Origin: Megaustenia siamemsis
Lineage: Eukaryota > Mollusca > Gastropoda > Stylommatophora > Ariophantidae
Direction: 5' to 3'
Length of the DNA: 64,000 nt
Assembly: GCA_032433765.1 (NCBI GenBank)
Contig: JAVIAB010000139.1
Coordinates: 39,446,608 to 39,510,607 of the forward strand
Shown: positions 35,401-49,690 of the stretch, in pieces
How the letters are laid out: every line of letters begins with the position of its first letter
How positions within the stretch are numbered: the first letter of the stretch is position 1
Translations under genes and position numbers: made by a program
Notes under the pieces: generated by a model
Told to the model about the DNA's origin: nothing
The model's input: the letters and a program-made list of their open reading frames with translations, nothing else
The model's database searches: none

Positions 35401-38184
35401 GCATTTAGCTACGTTTAAACCGCCTCTAGTGGCATGTAGCTAAGTTTACACCACCTCTAGTGGCATTTAATTTAACACCGCCTCTAGTGGCATTTAGCTA
35501 AGTTTACACCGTCTCTAGTGGCATTTAGCTAAGTTTACACCTTCTCTAGTGGCACTTAATTTAACACCGCCTGTAGTGACATTTAGCTACGTTTACACCG
35601 CCTCTAGTGGCACTTAGCTAAGTTTACACCTCCTCTAGTGAGATTTAATTTAACACCGCCTCTAGTGGCATTTAACTAAGTTTACGCCGCCTCTAGTGAC
35701 ATTTAATTTATCACCGCCTTTGGTGGCATGTAGCTAAGTTTACACCGCCTCTAGTGGCATGTAGCTAAGCTTACACCGCCTCTAGTGGCATGTAGCTAAA
35801 CTTACACCGCCTCTAGTGGCATGTAGTTAAGTTTACACCGCCTATAGCGGCATGTAACTAAGTTTACACCGCCTCTAGTGGTATTTAACTAAGTTTACAC
35901 CGTCTCTAGCGGCATGTAGCTAAGTTTACACCTCCTTTAGTGGCATGGAGCTAAGTTTACACCGCCTCTAGTGGCATGTAGCTAAGATTACACCGCCTCT
36001 AGTTGCATGTAGCTAAGTTTACACCGCCTCTAGTTGCATGTAGCTAAGTTTACACCTCCTCTAGTGGCATGTAGCTAAGTTTACACCGCCTCTAGCGGAT
36101 GGTACTAAGTTTACACCGCCTCTAGTGGTATTTAACTAAGTTTACACTGTCTCTAGCGGCATGTAGCTAAGTTTACACCTCCTCTAGTGGTATTTAACTA
36201 AGTTTACACCGTCTCTAGCGGCATGTAGCTAAGTTTACACCGCCTCTAGTGGTATTTAACTAAGTTTACACCGTCTCTAGCGGCATGTAGCTAAGTTTAC
36301 ACCTCCTCTAGTGGCATGTAGCTAAGTTTACACCGCCTCTAGTGGCATGTAGCTAAGTTTACACCGCCTCTAGTGGTATTTAACTACGTTTACACTGCCT
36401 CTAGTGGCATTTAACTAAGTTTTCACCTCCTCTAGCGGCATGTACAGCTTACACCGCCTCTAGTGACAATTAGCTAAGTTTACGCCGCCTCTAGTGACAT
36501 TTAATTTATCACCGCCTTTGGTGGCATGTAGCTAAGTTTACACCGCCTCTAGTGGCATGTAGCTAAGCTTACACCGCCTCTAGTGGCATGTAGCTAAGCT
36601 TACGCCGCCTCTAGTGGCATGTAGCTAAACTTACACCGCCTCTAGTGGCAAGTAGATGAGTTTACACCGCCTATAGCGGCATGTAACTAAGTTTACACCG
36701 TTTCTAGTGGTATTTAACTAAGTTTACACCGTCTCTAGCGGCATGTATCTAAGTTACACCTCCTCTAGTGGCATGTAGCTAAGTTTACACCGCCTCTAGT
36801 GGCATGTAGCTAAGTTTACACCGCCTCTAGTGGCATGTAGCTAAGTTTACACCGCCTCTAGTGGCATGTAGCTAAGGTTACACCTCCTCTAGTGGCATGT
36901 TGCTAAGTTTACACCGCCTCTAGCGGCTTGTAACTAAGTTTACACCGCCTCTAGTGGTATTTAACTAAATTTACACCGTCTCTAGCGGCATGTAGCTAAG
37001 TTTACACCTCCTCTAGTGGCATGTAGCTAAGTTTACACCGCCTCTAGTGGCATGTAGCTAAGTTTACACCGCCTCTAGTGGCATGTAGCTAAGTTTACAC
37101 CGCCTCTACTGGCATTTAGCTAATTTTACACCGCCTCTGGTGAGATTTAATTGAACACCGCCTCTGGTGGCATTTAGCTAAGTTTATACAGCCTCTAGTG
37201 ACATTTAATTTAACACCGCCTTTAGTGGAATTTAGCAAAGTTTACACCGTCTCTAGTGGCATTTAGCTAAGTTTACACCGCCTCTAGTGAGATTTAATTT
37301 AACACCGCATCGAGTGGCATTTAGCTACGTTTACACCGCCTCTAGTGGGATGTAGCTAAGTTTACACCACCTCTAGTGGCATTTAATTTAACACCGCCTC
37401 TAGTGGCATTTAGCTAAGTTTACACCGTCTCTAGTGGCATTTAGCTAAGTTTACACCTTCTCTAGTGGCACTTAATTTAACACCGCCTGTAGTGACATTT
37501 AGCTAAGTTTACACCGCCTCTAGTGGCATTTAGCTAAGTTTACACCTCCTCTAGTGAGATTTAATTTAACACCGCCTCTAGTGGCATTTAACTAAGTTTA
37601 CACCGCCTCTAGTGACATTTAATTTATCACCGCCTTTGGTGGCATGTAGCTAAGTTTACACCGCCTCTAGTGGCATGTAGCTAAGCTTACACCGCCTCTA
37701 GTGGTATTTAACTAAGTTTACACCTCCTCTAGTGGCATGTAGCTAAGTTTACACCGCCTCTAGCGGATGGTACTAAGTTTACACCGCCTCTAGTGGTATT
37801 TAACTAAGTTTACACTGTCTCTAGCGGCATGTAGCTAAGTTTACTCCTCCTCTAGTGGTATTTAACTAAGTTTACACCGTCTCTAGCGGCATGTAGCTAA
37901 GTTTACACCGCCTCTAGTGGTATTTAACTAAGTTTACACCGTCTCTAGCGGCATGTAGCTAAGTTTACACCTCCTTTAGTGGCATGCAGCTAAGTTTACA
38001 CCGCCTCTAGTGGCATGTAGCTAAGTTTACACCGCCTCTAGTTGCATGTAGCTAAGTTTACACCGCCTCTAGTTGCATGTAGCTAAGTTTACACCTCCTC
38101 TAGTGGCATGTAGCTAAGTTTACACCGCCTCTAGCGGATGGTACTAAGTTTACACCGCCTCTAGTGGTATTTAACTAAGTTTAC
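29490..38184. repeat. Two tandem copies of a 4,294-bp satellite superunit
   Basis: Landmark variants recur at a constant offset: the CGGATGGTACT variant at 29,546 and 33,840, the GTACAGCTTAC variant at 29,892 and 34,186, and the ACAGCCTC variant at 30,977 and 35,272. Even rare private changes (for example a GCCTCTACTGGC monomer) are shared, so the duplication is recent. A third partial copy of 1,488 bp follows (36,698 onward repeats from 38,186). Confidence 0.85.
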
Positions 38185-38299
38185 ACCGTTTCTAGTGGTA
38201 TTTAACTAAGTTTACACCGTCTCTAGCGGCATGTATCTAAGTTACACCTCCTCTAGTGGCATGTAGCTAAGTTTACACCGCCTCTAGTGGCATGTAGCT

Positions 38300-41200
38300 A
38301 AGTTTACACCGCCTCTAGTGGCATGTAGCTAAGTTTACACCGCCTCTAGTGGCATGTAGCTAAGGTTACACCTCCTCTAGTGGCATGTTGCTAAGTTTAC
38401 ACCGCCTCTAGCGGCTTGTAACTAAGTTTACACCGCCTCTAGTGGTATTTAACTAAATTTACACCGTCTCTAGCGGCATGTAGCTAAGTTTACACCTCCT
38501 CTAGTGGCATGTAGCTAAGTTTACACCGCCTCTAGTGGCATGTAGCTAAGTTTACACCGCCTCTAGTGGCATGTAGCTAAGTTTACACCGCCTCTACTGG
38601 CATTTAGCTAATTTTACACCGCCTCTGGTGAGATTTAATTGAACACCGCCTCTGGTGGCATTTAGCTAAGTTTATACAGCCTCTAGTGACATTTAATTTA
38701 ACACCGCCTTTAGTGGAATTTAGCAAAGTTTACACCGTCTCTAGTGGCATTTAGCTAAGTTTACACCGCCTCTAGTGAGATTTAATTTAACACCGCATCG
38801 AGTGGCATTTAGCTACGTTTACACCGCCTCTAGTGGGATGTAGCTAAGTTTACACCACCTCTAGTGGCATTTAATTTAACACCGCCTCTAGTGGCATTTA
38901 GCTAAGTTTACACCGTCTCTAGTGGCATTTAGCTAAGTTTACACCTTCTCTAGTGGCACTTAATTTAACACCGCCTGTAGTGACATTTAGCTAAGTTTAC
39001 ACCGCCTCTAGTGGCATTTAGCTAAGTTTACACCTCCTCTAGTGAGATTTAATTTAACACCGCCTCTAGTGGCATTTAACTAAGTTTACACCGCCTCTAG
39101 TGACATTTAATTTATCACCGCCTTTGGTGGCATGTAGCTAAGTTTACACCGCCTCTAGTGGCATGTAGCTAAGCTTACACCGCCTCTAGTGGTATTTAAC
39201 TAAGTTTACACCTCCTCTAGTGGCATGTAGCTAAGTTTACACCGCCTCTAGCGGATGGTACTAAGTTTACACCGCCTCTAGTGGTATTTAACTAAGTTTA
39301 CACTGTCTCTAGCGGCATGTAGCTAAGTTTACTCCTCCTCTAGTGGTATTTAACTAAGTTTACACCGTCTCTAGCGGCATGTAGCTAAGTTTACACCGCC
39401 TCTAGTGGTATTTAACTAAGTTTACACCGTCTCTAGCGGCATGTAGCTAAGTTTACACCTCCTTTAGTGGCATGCAGCTAAGTTTACACCGCCTCTAGTG
39501 GCATGTAGCTAAGTTTACACCGCCTCTAGTTGCATGTAGCTAAGTTTACACCGCCTCTAGTTGCATGTAGCTAAGTTTACACCTCCTCTAGTGGCATGTA
39601 GCTAAGTTTACACCGCCTCTAGCGGATGGTACTAAGTTTACACCGCCTCTAGTGGTATTTAACTAAGTTTACACCGTCTCTAGCGGCATGTAGCTAAGTT
39701 TACACCTCCTCTAGTGGTATTTAACTAAGTTTACACCGTCTCTAGCGGCATGTAGCTAAGTTTACACCGCCTCTAGTGGTATTTAACTACGTTTACACCG
39801 TCTCTAGCGGCATGTAGCTAAGTTTACACCTCCTCTAGTGGCATGTAGCTAAGTTTACACCGCCTCTAGTGGCATGTAGCTAAGTTTACACCGCCTCTAG
39901 TGGTATTTAACTACGTTTACACTGCCTCTAGTGGCATTTAACTAAGTTTTCACCTCCTCTAGCGGCATGTACAGCTTACACCGCCTCTAGTGACATGTAA
40001 AGTTTACATCGCCTCTAGTGGTATGTAAATTTTACACCGCCTCTAGTGGTATTTAACTACGTTTGCACCTCCTCTAGTGACATGTAAAGTTTACACCGCC
40101 TCTAGTGGTATTTAACCACGTTTACACCTCCTCTAGTGACATGTAAAGTTTATACCGCCTCTGGTGGTATTTAGCTATGTTTACACCTCCTCTAGTGGAA
40201 TGTAAAGCTTTCACCGCCTCTAGTGGTGTTTAACTACGTTTACACCGCCTCTAGTGGCATGTAAAGTTTATACTGCCTCTAGTGGTATTTAACTACGTTT
40301 ACACCGCCTCTAGTGGCATGTAAAGTTTATACCGCCTCTAGTGGTATTTAACCACGTTTACACCTCCTCTAGTGACATGTAAAGTTTACACCGCCACTAG
40401 TGGTATTTAACTACGTTCACACCTCCTCTAGTGACATGTAAAGTTTACACTGCCTCTAGTGGTATTTAACTACGTTTACACCGCCTCTATTGACATGTAA
40501 AGTTTATACCGCCTCTTGTGGTATTTAACTACGTTTACACCTCCTCTAGTGACATGTAAAGCTTACACAGCCTCTAGTGGTATGTAACGTTTACACCTCC
40601 TCCAGTGGCATGTAACTAAGGTTACACCGCCTCTAGTGGTATTTAACTAAGTTTACACCATCTCTAGCGGCATGTAGCTAAGTTTACACCTCCTTTAGTG
40701 GCATGCAGCTAAGTTTACACCGCCTCTAGTTGCATGTAGCTAAGTTTACACCGTCTCTAGTGGCATGTAGCTAAGTTTACACCTCCTCTAGTGGCATGTA
40801 GCTAAGTTTACACCGCCTCTAGCGGATGGTACTAAGTTTACACCGCCTCTAGTCGTATTTAACTAAGTTTACACCGTCTCTAGCGGCATGTAGCTAAGTT
40901 TACACCTCCTCTAGTGGTATTTAACTAAGTTTACACCGTCTCTAGCGGCATGTAGCTAAGTTTACACCGCCTCTAGTGGTATTTAACTAAGTTTACACCG
41001 TCTCTAGCGGCATGTAGCTAAGTTTACACCTCCTCTAGTGGCATGTAGCTAAGTTTACACCGCCTCTAGTGGCATGTAGCTAAGTTTACACCGCCTCTAG
41101 TGGTATTTAACTACGTTTACACTGCCTCTAGTGGCATTTAACTAAGTTTTCACCTCCTCTAGCGGCATGTACAGCTTACACCGCCTCTAGTGACATGTAA

Positions 41201-44200
41201 AGTTTACACCGCCTCTAGTGGTATTTAACTACGTTACACCTCCTCTAGTGGCATGTAAATTTTACACCGCCTCTGGTGGTATTTAGCTATGTTTACACCT
41301 CCTCTAGTGGAATGTAAAGCTTTCACCACCTCTAGTGGTGTTTAACTACGTTTACACCGCCTCTAGTGGCATGTAAAGTTTATACTGCCTCTAGTGGTAT
41401 TTAACTACGTTTACACCGCCTCTAGTGGCATGTAAAGTTTACACCGCCACTAGTGGTATTTAACTACGTTTACACCTCCTCTAGTGACATGTAAAGTTTA
41501 CACTGCCTCTAGTGGTATTTAACTACGTTTACACCGCCTCTATTGACATGTAAAGTTTATACCGCCTCTTATGGTATTTAACTACGTTTAGACCTCCTCT
41601 AGTGGCATGTAAAGCTTACACAGCCTCTAATGGTATGTAACGTTTACACCTCCTCCAGTGGCATGTAACTAAGGTTACACCGCCTCTAGTGGCATGTAGC
41701 TAAGATTACACCACCTCTAGTGGCATTTAACTAAGTTTACACCGCCTCTAGTGACATGTACAGTTTACACCGCATCTAGTGTTATTTAACAAAGTTTACA
41801 CAGCCTCTAGTAGCATTTAACTAAGTTTATACCGCCTCTAGAGGCATGTAGCTACGTTTACACCGCCTCTAGTGGCATTTAGCTAAGTTTACACCCTCTA
41901 TCGTGGTATGTAGCTAATTTTACACCGCCTCTAGTGGCATTTAACTAAGTTTACACCTCCTCTAGTGACATGTAGCTAAGTTTACACCGCCTCTAGTGGC
42001 ATGTAGCTAAGTTTACACCGCCTCTAGTGGCATGTAACTAAGGTTACACCGCCTCTAGTGGCATGTAGCTAAGATTACACCACCTCTAGTGGCATTTAAC
42101 TAAGTTTACACCGCCTCTAGTGACATGTACAGTTTACACCGCATCTAGTGTTATTTAACAAAGTTTACACAGCCTCTAGTAGCATTTAACTAAGTTTATA
42201 CCGCCTCTAGAGGCATGTAGCTACGTTTACACCGCCTCTAGTGGCATTTAGCTAAGTTTACACCCTCTATCGTGGTATGTAGCTAATTTTACACCGCCTC
42301 TAGTGGCATTTAACTAAGTTTACACCTCCTCTAGTGACATGTAGCTAAGTTTACACCGCCTCTAGTGGCATGTAGCTAAGTTTACACCGCCTCTAGTGGC
42401 ATGTAGCTAAGTTTACACCGCCTCTAGTGGCATGTAGCTAAGGTTACACCTCCTCTAGTGGCATGTTGCTAAGTTTACACCGCCTCTAGCGGCTTGTAAC
42501 TAAGTTTACACCGCCTCTAGTGGTATTTAACTAAATTTACACCGTCTCTAGCGGCATGTAGCTAAGTTTACACCTCCTCTAGTGGCATGTAGCTAAGTTT
42601 ACACCGCCTCTAGTGGCATGTAGCTAAGTTTACACCGCCTCTAGTGGCATGTAGCTAAGTTTACACCGCCTCTACTGGCATTTAGCTAATTTTACACCGC
42701 CTCTGGTGAGATTTAATTGAACACCGCCTCTGGTGGCATTTAGCTAAGTTTATACAGCCTCTAGTGACATTTAATTTAACACCGCCTTTAGTGGAATTTA
42801 GCAAAGTTTACACCGTCTCTAGTGGCATTTAGCTAAGTTTACACCGCCTCTAGTGAGATTTAATTTAACACCGCATCGAGTGGCATTTAGCTACGTTTAC
42901 ACCGCCTCTAGTGGCATGTAGCTAAGTTTACACCACCTCTAGTGGCATTTAATTTAACACCGCCTCTAGTGGCATTTAGCTAAGTTTACACCGTCTCTAG
43001 TGGCATTTAGCTAAGTTTACACCTTCTCTAGTGGCACTTAATTTAACACCGCCTGTAGTGACATTTAGCTAAGTTTACACCGCCTCTAGTGGCATTTAGC
43101 TAAGTTTACACCTCCTCTAGTGAGATTTAATTTAACACCGCCTCTAGTGGCATTTAACTAAGTTTACACCGCCTCTAGTGACATTTAATTTATCACCGCC
43201 TTTGGTGGCATGTAGCTAAGTTTACACCGCCTCTAGTGGCATGTAGCTAAGCTTACACCGCCTCTAGTGGTATTTAACTAAGTTTACACCTCCTCTAGTG
43301 GCATGTAGCTAAGTTTACACCGCCTCTAGCGGATGGTACTAAGTTTACACCGCCTCTAGTGGTATTTAACTAAGTTTACACTGTCTCTAGCGGCATGTAG
43401 CTAAGTTTACTCCTCCTCTAGTGGTATTTAACTAAGTTTACACCGTCTCTAGCGGCATGTAGCTAAGTTTACACCGCCTCTAGTGGTATTTAACTAAGTT
43501 TACACCGTCTCTAGCGGCATGTAGCTAAGTTTACACCTCCTTTAGTGGCATGCAGCTAAGTTTACACCGCCTCTAGTGGCATGTAGCTAAGTTTACACCG
43601 CCTCTAGTTGCATGTAGCTAAGTTTACACCGCCTCTAGTTGCATGTAGCTAAGTTTACACCTCCTCTAGTGGCATGTAGCTAAGTTTACACCGCCTCTAG
43701 CGGATGGTACTAAGTTTACACCGCCTCTAGTGGTATTTAACTAAGTTTACACCGTCTCTAGCGGCATGTAGCTAAGTTTACACCTCCTCTAGTGGTATTT
43801 AACTAAGTTTACACCGTCTCTAGCGGCATGTAGCTAAGTTTACACCGCCTCTAGTGGTATTTAACTACGTTTACACCGTCTCTAGCGGCATGTAGCTAAG
43901 TTTACACCTCCTCTAGTGGCATGTAGCTAAGTTTACACCGCCTCTAGTGGCATGTAGCTAAGTTTACACCGCCTCTAGTGGTATTTAACTACGTTTACAC
44001 TGCCTCTAGTGGCATTTAACTAAGTTTTCACCTCCTCTAGCGGCATGTACAGCTTACACCGCCTCTAGTGACATGTAAAGTTTACATCGCCTCTAGTGGT
44101 ATGTAAATTTTACACCGCCTCTAGTGGTATTTAACTACGTTTGCACCTCCTCTAGTGACATGTAAAGTTTACACCGCCTCTAGTGGTATTTAACCACGTT

Positions 44201-46150
44201 TACACCTCCTCTAGTGACATGTAAAGTTTATACCGCCTCTGGTGGTATTTAGCTATGTTTACACCTCCTCTAGTGGAATGTAAAGCTTTCACCGCCTCTA
44301 GTGGTGTTTAACTACGTTTACACCGCCTCTAGTGGCATGTAAAGTTTATACTGCCTCTAGTGGTATTTAACTACGTTTACACCGCCTCTAGTGGCATGTA
44401 AAGTTTATACCGCCTCTAGTGGTATTTAACCACGTTTACACCTCCTCTAGTGACATGTAAAGTTTACACCGCCACTAGTGGTATTTAACTACGTTCACAC
44501 CTCCTCTAGTGACATGTAAAGTTTACACTGCCTCTAGTGGTATTTAACTACGTTTACACCGCCTCTATTGACATGTAAAGTTTATACCGCCTCTTGTGGT
44601 ATTTAACTACGTTTACACCTCCTCTAGTGACATGTAAAGCTTACACAGCCTCTAGTGGTATGTAACGTTTACACCTCCTCCAGTGGCATGTAACTAAGGT
44701 TACACCGCCTCTAGTGGTATTTAACTAAGTTTACACCATCTCTAGCGGCATGTAGCTAAGTTTACACCTCCTTTAGTGGCATGCAGCTAAGTTTACACCG
44801 CCTCTAGTTGCATGTAGCTAAGTTTACACCGTCTCTAGTGGCATGTAGCTAAGTTTACACCTCCTCTAGTGGCATGTAGCTAAGTTTACACCGCCTCTAG
44901 CGGATGGTACTAAGTTTACACCGCCTCTAGTCGTATTTAACTAAGTTTACACCGTCTCTAGCGGCATGTAGCTAAGTTTACACCTCCTCTAGTGGTATTT
45001 AACTAAGTTTACACCGTCTCTAGCGGCATGTAGCTAAGTTTACACCGCCTCTAGTGGTATTTAACTAAGTTTACACCGTCTCTAGCGGCATGTAGCTAAG
45101 TTTACACCTCCTCTAGTGGCATGTAGCTAAGTTTACACCGCCTCTAGTGGCATGTAGCTAAGTTTACACCGCCTCTAGTGGTATTTAACTACGTTTACAC
45201 TGCCTCTAGTGGCATTTAACTAAGTTTTCACCTCCTCTAGCGGCATGTACAGCTTACACCGCCTCTAGTGACATGTAAAGTTTACACCGCCTCTAGTGGT
45301 ATTTAACTACGTTACACCTCCTCTAGTGGCATGTAAATTTTACACCGCCTCTAGTGGTATTTAACTACGTTTGCACCTCCTCTAGTGACATGTAAAGTTT
45401 ACACCGCCTCTAGTGGTATTTAACCACGTTTACACCTCCTCTAGTGACATGTAAAGTTTATACCGCCTCTGGTGGTATTTAGCTATGTTTACACCTCCTC
45501 TAGTGGAATGTAAAGCTTTCACCACCTCTAGTGGTGTTTAACTACGTTTACACCGCCTCTAGTGGCATGTAAAGTTTATACTGCCTCTAGTGGTATTTAA
45601 CTACGTTTACACCGCCTCTAGTGGCATGTAAAGTTTACACCGCCACTAGTGGTATTTAACTACGTTTACACCTCCTCTAGTGACATGTAAAGTTTACACT
45701 GCCTCTAGTGGTATTTAACTACGTTTACACCGCCTCTATTGACATGTAAAGTTTATACCGCCTCTTATGGTATTTAACTACGTTTAGACCTCCTCTAGTG
45801 GCATGTAAAGCTTACACAGCCTCTAATGGTATGTAACGTTTACACCTCCTCCAGTGGCATGTAACTAAGGTTACACCGCCTCTAGTGGCATGTAGCTAAG
45901 ATTACACCACCTCTAGTGGCATTTAACTAAGTTTACACCGCCTCTAGTGACATGTACAGTTTACACCGCATCTAGTGTTATTTAACAAAGTTTACACAGC
46001 CTCTAGTAGCATTTAACTAAGTTTATACCGCCTCTAGAGGCATGTAGCTACGTTTACACCGCCTCTAGTGGCATTTAGCTAAGTTTACACCCTCTATCGT
46101 GGCATGTAGCTAATTTTACACCGCCTCTAGTGGCATTTAACTAAGTTTAC
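38300..46150. repeat. Two copies of a satellite superunit offset by about 4,078 bp
   Basis: Landmarks at 38,364 and 42,442 (TAAGGTTACACCTCC followed by CATGTTGCTAAG) and at 39,971 and 44,049 keep the 4,078-bp offset. Near 41,250 the first copy lacks a few monomers present near 45,330, so later landmarks are about 4,196 bp apart (41,705 and 45,901). A smaller 369-bp duplication sits inside (41,705 and 42,074). Confidence 0.8.
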
Positions 46151-49100
46151 ACCTCCTCTAGTGACATGTAAATCTTACACCTTCTCTAGTGACATGTAAA
46201 GTTTACACCGCCTCTAGTGGTATTTAACTAAGTTTACACCGCCTCTAGTGGTATTTAACTAAGTTTACACCGCCTCTAGTGGTATTTAACTAAATTTACA
46301 CCGTCTCTAGTGGTATTTAACTAAATTTACACCGCCTCTAGTGGCATGTAATTTAACACCGCCTCTAGTGGCATTTAGCTAAGTTTACACCGTCTCTAGT
46401 GGCATTTAACTAAGTTTACACCGCCTCTAGTGGCATGTAACTAAGTTTGCACCGCCTCTAGTGGCATGTGGCAAAGTTTACACCGCCTCTAGTGGCATTT
46501 AGCTAATTTACACCGCGTCTAGTGGCTTGTAGCTAAATTTACACCGCCTCTAGTGGCATGTAGCTAATTTTACACCGCCTCTGGTGGCATGTAGCTAAGT
46601 TTACACCACCACTGGTGGCATGTAGCTTAGTTTACACCGCCTCTAGTGGCATTGAACTAAGTTTATACCGCCTCTAGTGGCATTTAGCTAAGTTTACACC
46701 GCCTCTAGTGACATGTAGCTAAATTTACACCGCCTCTAGTGGCATTTAATTTAACACCGCCTCTGGTGGTTTAACTAAGTTTACACCGCCTTTAGTGGCA
46801 TTTAATTTAACAACGCTTCTAGTGGCATGTAGCTAAGTTTACACCTCCTCTAGTGGCATTAATTTAACACCGCCTCTAGTGGCATGTAGCTAAGTTTACA
46901 CCGCCTCTAGTGGCATTTAATTTAACACCTCCTATAGTGGCATGTAGCTAAGTTTACACCGCCTCTAGTGGTATTTAATTTAACACCGCCTCTAGTGGCA
47001 TGTAACTAATTTTACACCTCCTCTAGTAGCATTTAATTTTAGTACCGCTACCGCCTCTAGTGGCATTTAGCTAAGTTTACACCGCCTCTATTGGCATTTA
47101 ACTAAGTTTACACCGCCTCTAGTGACATTTAGCTAAGTTTACACCGCCTCTTGTGGTATTTAACTACGTTTACACCTCCTCTAGTGACATGTAAAGCTTA
47201 CACAGCCTCTAGTGGTATGTAACGTTTACACCTCCTCCAGTGCATGTAACTAAGGTTACACCGCCTCTAGTGGTATTTAACTAAGTTTACACCATCTCTA
47301 GCGGCATGTAGCTAAGTTTACACCTCCTTTAGTGGCATGCAGCTAAGTTTACACCGCCTCTAGTTGCATGTAGCTAAGTTTACACCGTCTCTAGTGGCAT
47401 GTAGCTAAGTTTACACCTCCTCTAGTGGCATGTAGCTAAGTTTACACCGCCTCTAGCGGATGGTACTAAGTTTACACCGCCTCTAGTCGTATTTAACTAA
47501 GTTTACACCGTCTCTAGCGGCATGTAGCTAAGTTTACACCTCCTCTAGTGGTATTTAACTAAGTTTACACCGTCTCTAGCGGCATGTAGCTAAGTTTACA
47601 CCGCCTCTAGTGGTATTTAACTAAGTTTACACCGTCTCTAGCGGCATGTAGCTAAGTTTACACCTCCTCTAGTGGCATGTAGCTAAGTTTACACCGCCTC
47701 TAGTGGCATGTAGCTAAGTTTACACCGCCTCTAGTGGTATTTAACTACGTTTACACTGCCTCTAGTGGCATTTAACTAAGTTTTCACACTCCTCTAGCGG
47801 CATGTACAGCTTACACCGCCTCTAGTGACATGTAAAGTTTACACCGCCTCTAGTGGTATTTAACTACGTTACACCTCCTCTAGTGGCATGTAAATTTTAC
47901 ACCGCCTCTAGTGGTATTTAACTACGTTTGCACCTCCTCTAGTGACATGTAAAGTTTACACCGCCTCTAGTGGTATTTAACCACGTTTACACCTCCTCTA
48001 GTGACATGTAAAGTTTATACCGCCTCTGGTGGTATTTAGCTATGTTTACACCTCCTCTAGTGGAATGTAAAGCTTTCACCACCTCTAGTGGTGTTTAACT
48101 ACGTTTACACCGCCTCTAGTGGCATGTAAAGTTTATACTGCCTCTAGTGGTATTTAACTACGTTTACACCGCCTCTAGTGGCATGTAAAGTTTACACCGC
48201 CACTAGTGGTATTTAACTACGTTTACACCTCCTCTAGTGACATGTAAAGTTTACACTGCCTCTAGTGGTATTTAACTACGTTTACACCGCCTCTATTGAC
48301 ATGTAAAGTTTATACCGCCTCTTATGGTATTTAACTACGTTTAGACCTCCTCTAGTGGCATGTAAAGCTTACACAGCCTCTAATGGTATGTAACGTTTAC
48401 ACCTCCTCCAGTGGCATGTAACTAAGGTTACACCGCCTCTAGTGGCATGTAGCTAAGATTACACCACCTCTAGTGGCATTTAACTAAGTTTACACCGCCT
48501 CTAGTGACATGTACAGTTTACACCGCATCTAGTGTTATTTAACAAAGTTTACACAGCCTCTAGTAGCATTTAACTAAGTTTATACCGCCTCTAGAGGCAT
48601 GTAGCTACGTTTACACCGCCTCTAGTGGCATTTAGCTAAGTTTACACCCTCTATCGTGGCATGTAGCTAATTTTACACCGCCTCTAGTGCATTTAACTAA
48701 GTTTACACCTCCTCTAGTGACATGTAAATCTTACACCTTCTCTAGTGACATGTAAAGTTTACACCGCCTCTAGTGGTATTTAACTAAGTTACACCGCCTC
48801 TAGTGGTATTTAACTAAGTTTACACCGCCTCTAGTGGTATTTAACTAAATTTACACCGTCTCTAGTGGTATTTAACTAAATTTACACCGCCTCTAGTGGC
48901 ATGTAATTTAACACCGCCTCTAGTGGCATTTAGCTAAGTTTACACCGTCTCTAGTGGCATTTAACTAAGTTTACACCGCCTCTAGTGGCATGTAACTAAG
49001 TTTGCACCGCCTCTAGTGGCATGTGGCAAAGTTTACACCGCCTCTAGTGGCATTTAGCTAATTTACACCGCGTCTAGTGGCTTGTAGCTAAATTTACACC

Positions 49101-49690
49101 GCCTCTAGTGGCATGTAGCTAATTTTACACCGCCTCTGGTGGCATGTAGCTAAGTTTACACACCACCACTGGTGGCATGTAGCTTAGTTTACACCGCCTC
49201 TAGTGGCATTGAACTAAGTTTATACCGCCTCTAGTGGCATTAGCTAAGTTTACACCGCCTCTAGTGACATGTAGCTAAATTTACACCGCCTCTAGTGGCA
49301 TTTAATTTAACACCGCCTCTGGTGTTTTAACTAAGTTTACACCGCCTTTAGTGGCATTTAATTTAACAACGCTTCTAGTGGCATGTAGCTAAGTTTACAC
49401 CTCCTCTAGTGGCATTTAATTTAACACCGCCTCTAGTGGCATGTAGCTAAGTTTACACCGCCTCTAGTGGCATTTAATTTAACACCTCCTATAGTGGCAT
49501 GTAGCTAAGTTTACACCGCCTCTAGTGGTATTTAATTTACACCGCCTCTAGTGGCATGTAACTAATTTTACACCTCCTCTAGTAGCATTTAATTTTAGTA
49601 CCGCTACCGCCTCTAGTGGCATTTAGCTAAGTTTACACCGCCTCTATTGGCATTTAACTAAGTTTACACCGCCTCTAGTGACATTTAGCT
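44590..49690. repeat. Two copies of a satellite superunit offset by about 2,557 bp
   Basis: The CTAAGATTACACCACC landmark at 45,901 recurs at 48,458, and the flanking monomer order is the same, including the odd GTACCGCTACCGCC monomer near 47,041 and 49,597. The second copy has several one-base indels against the first. Confidence 0.8.
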
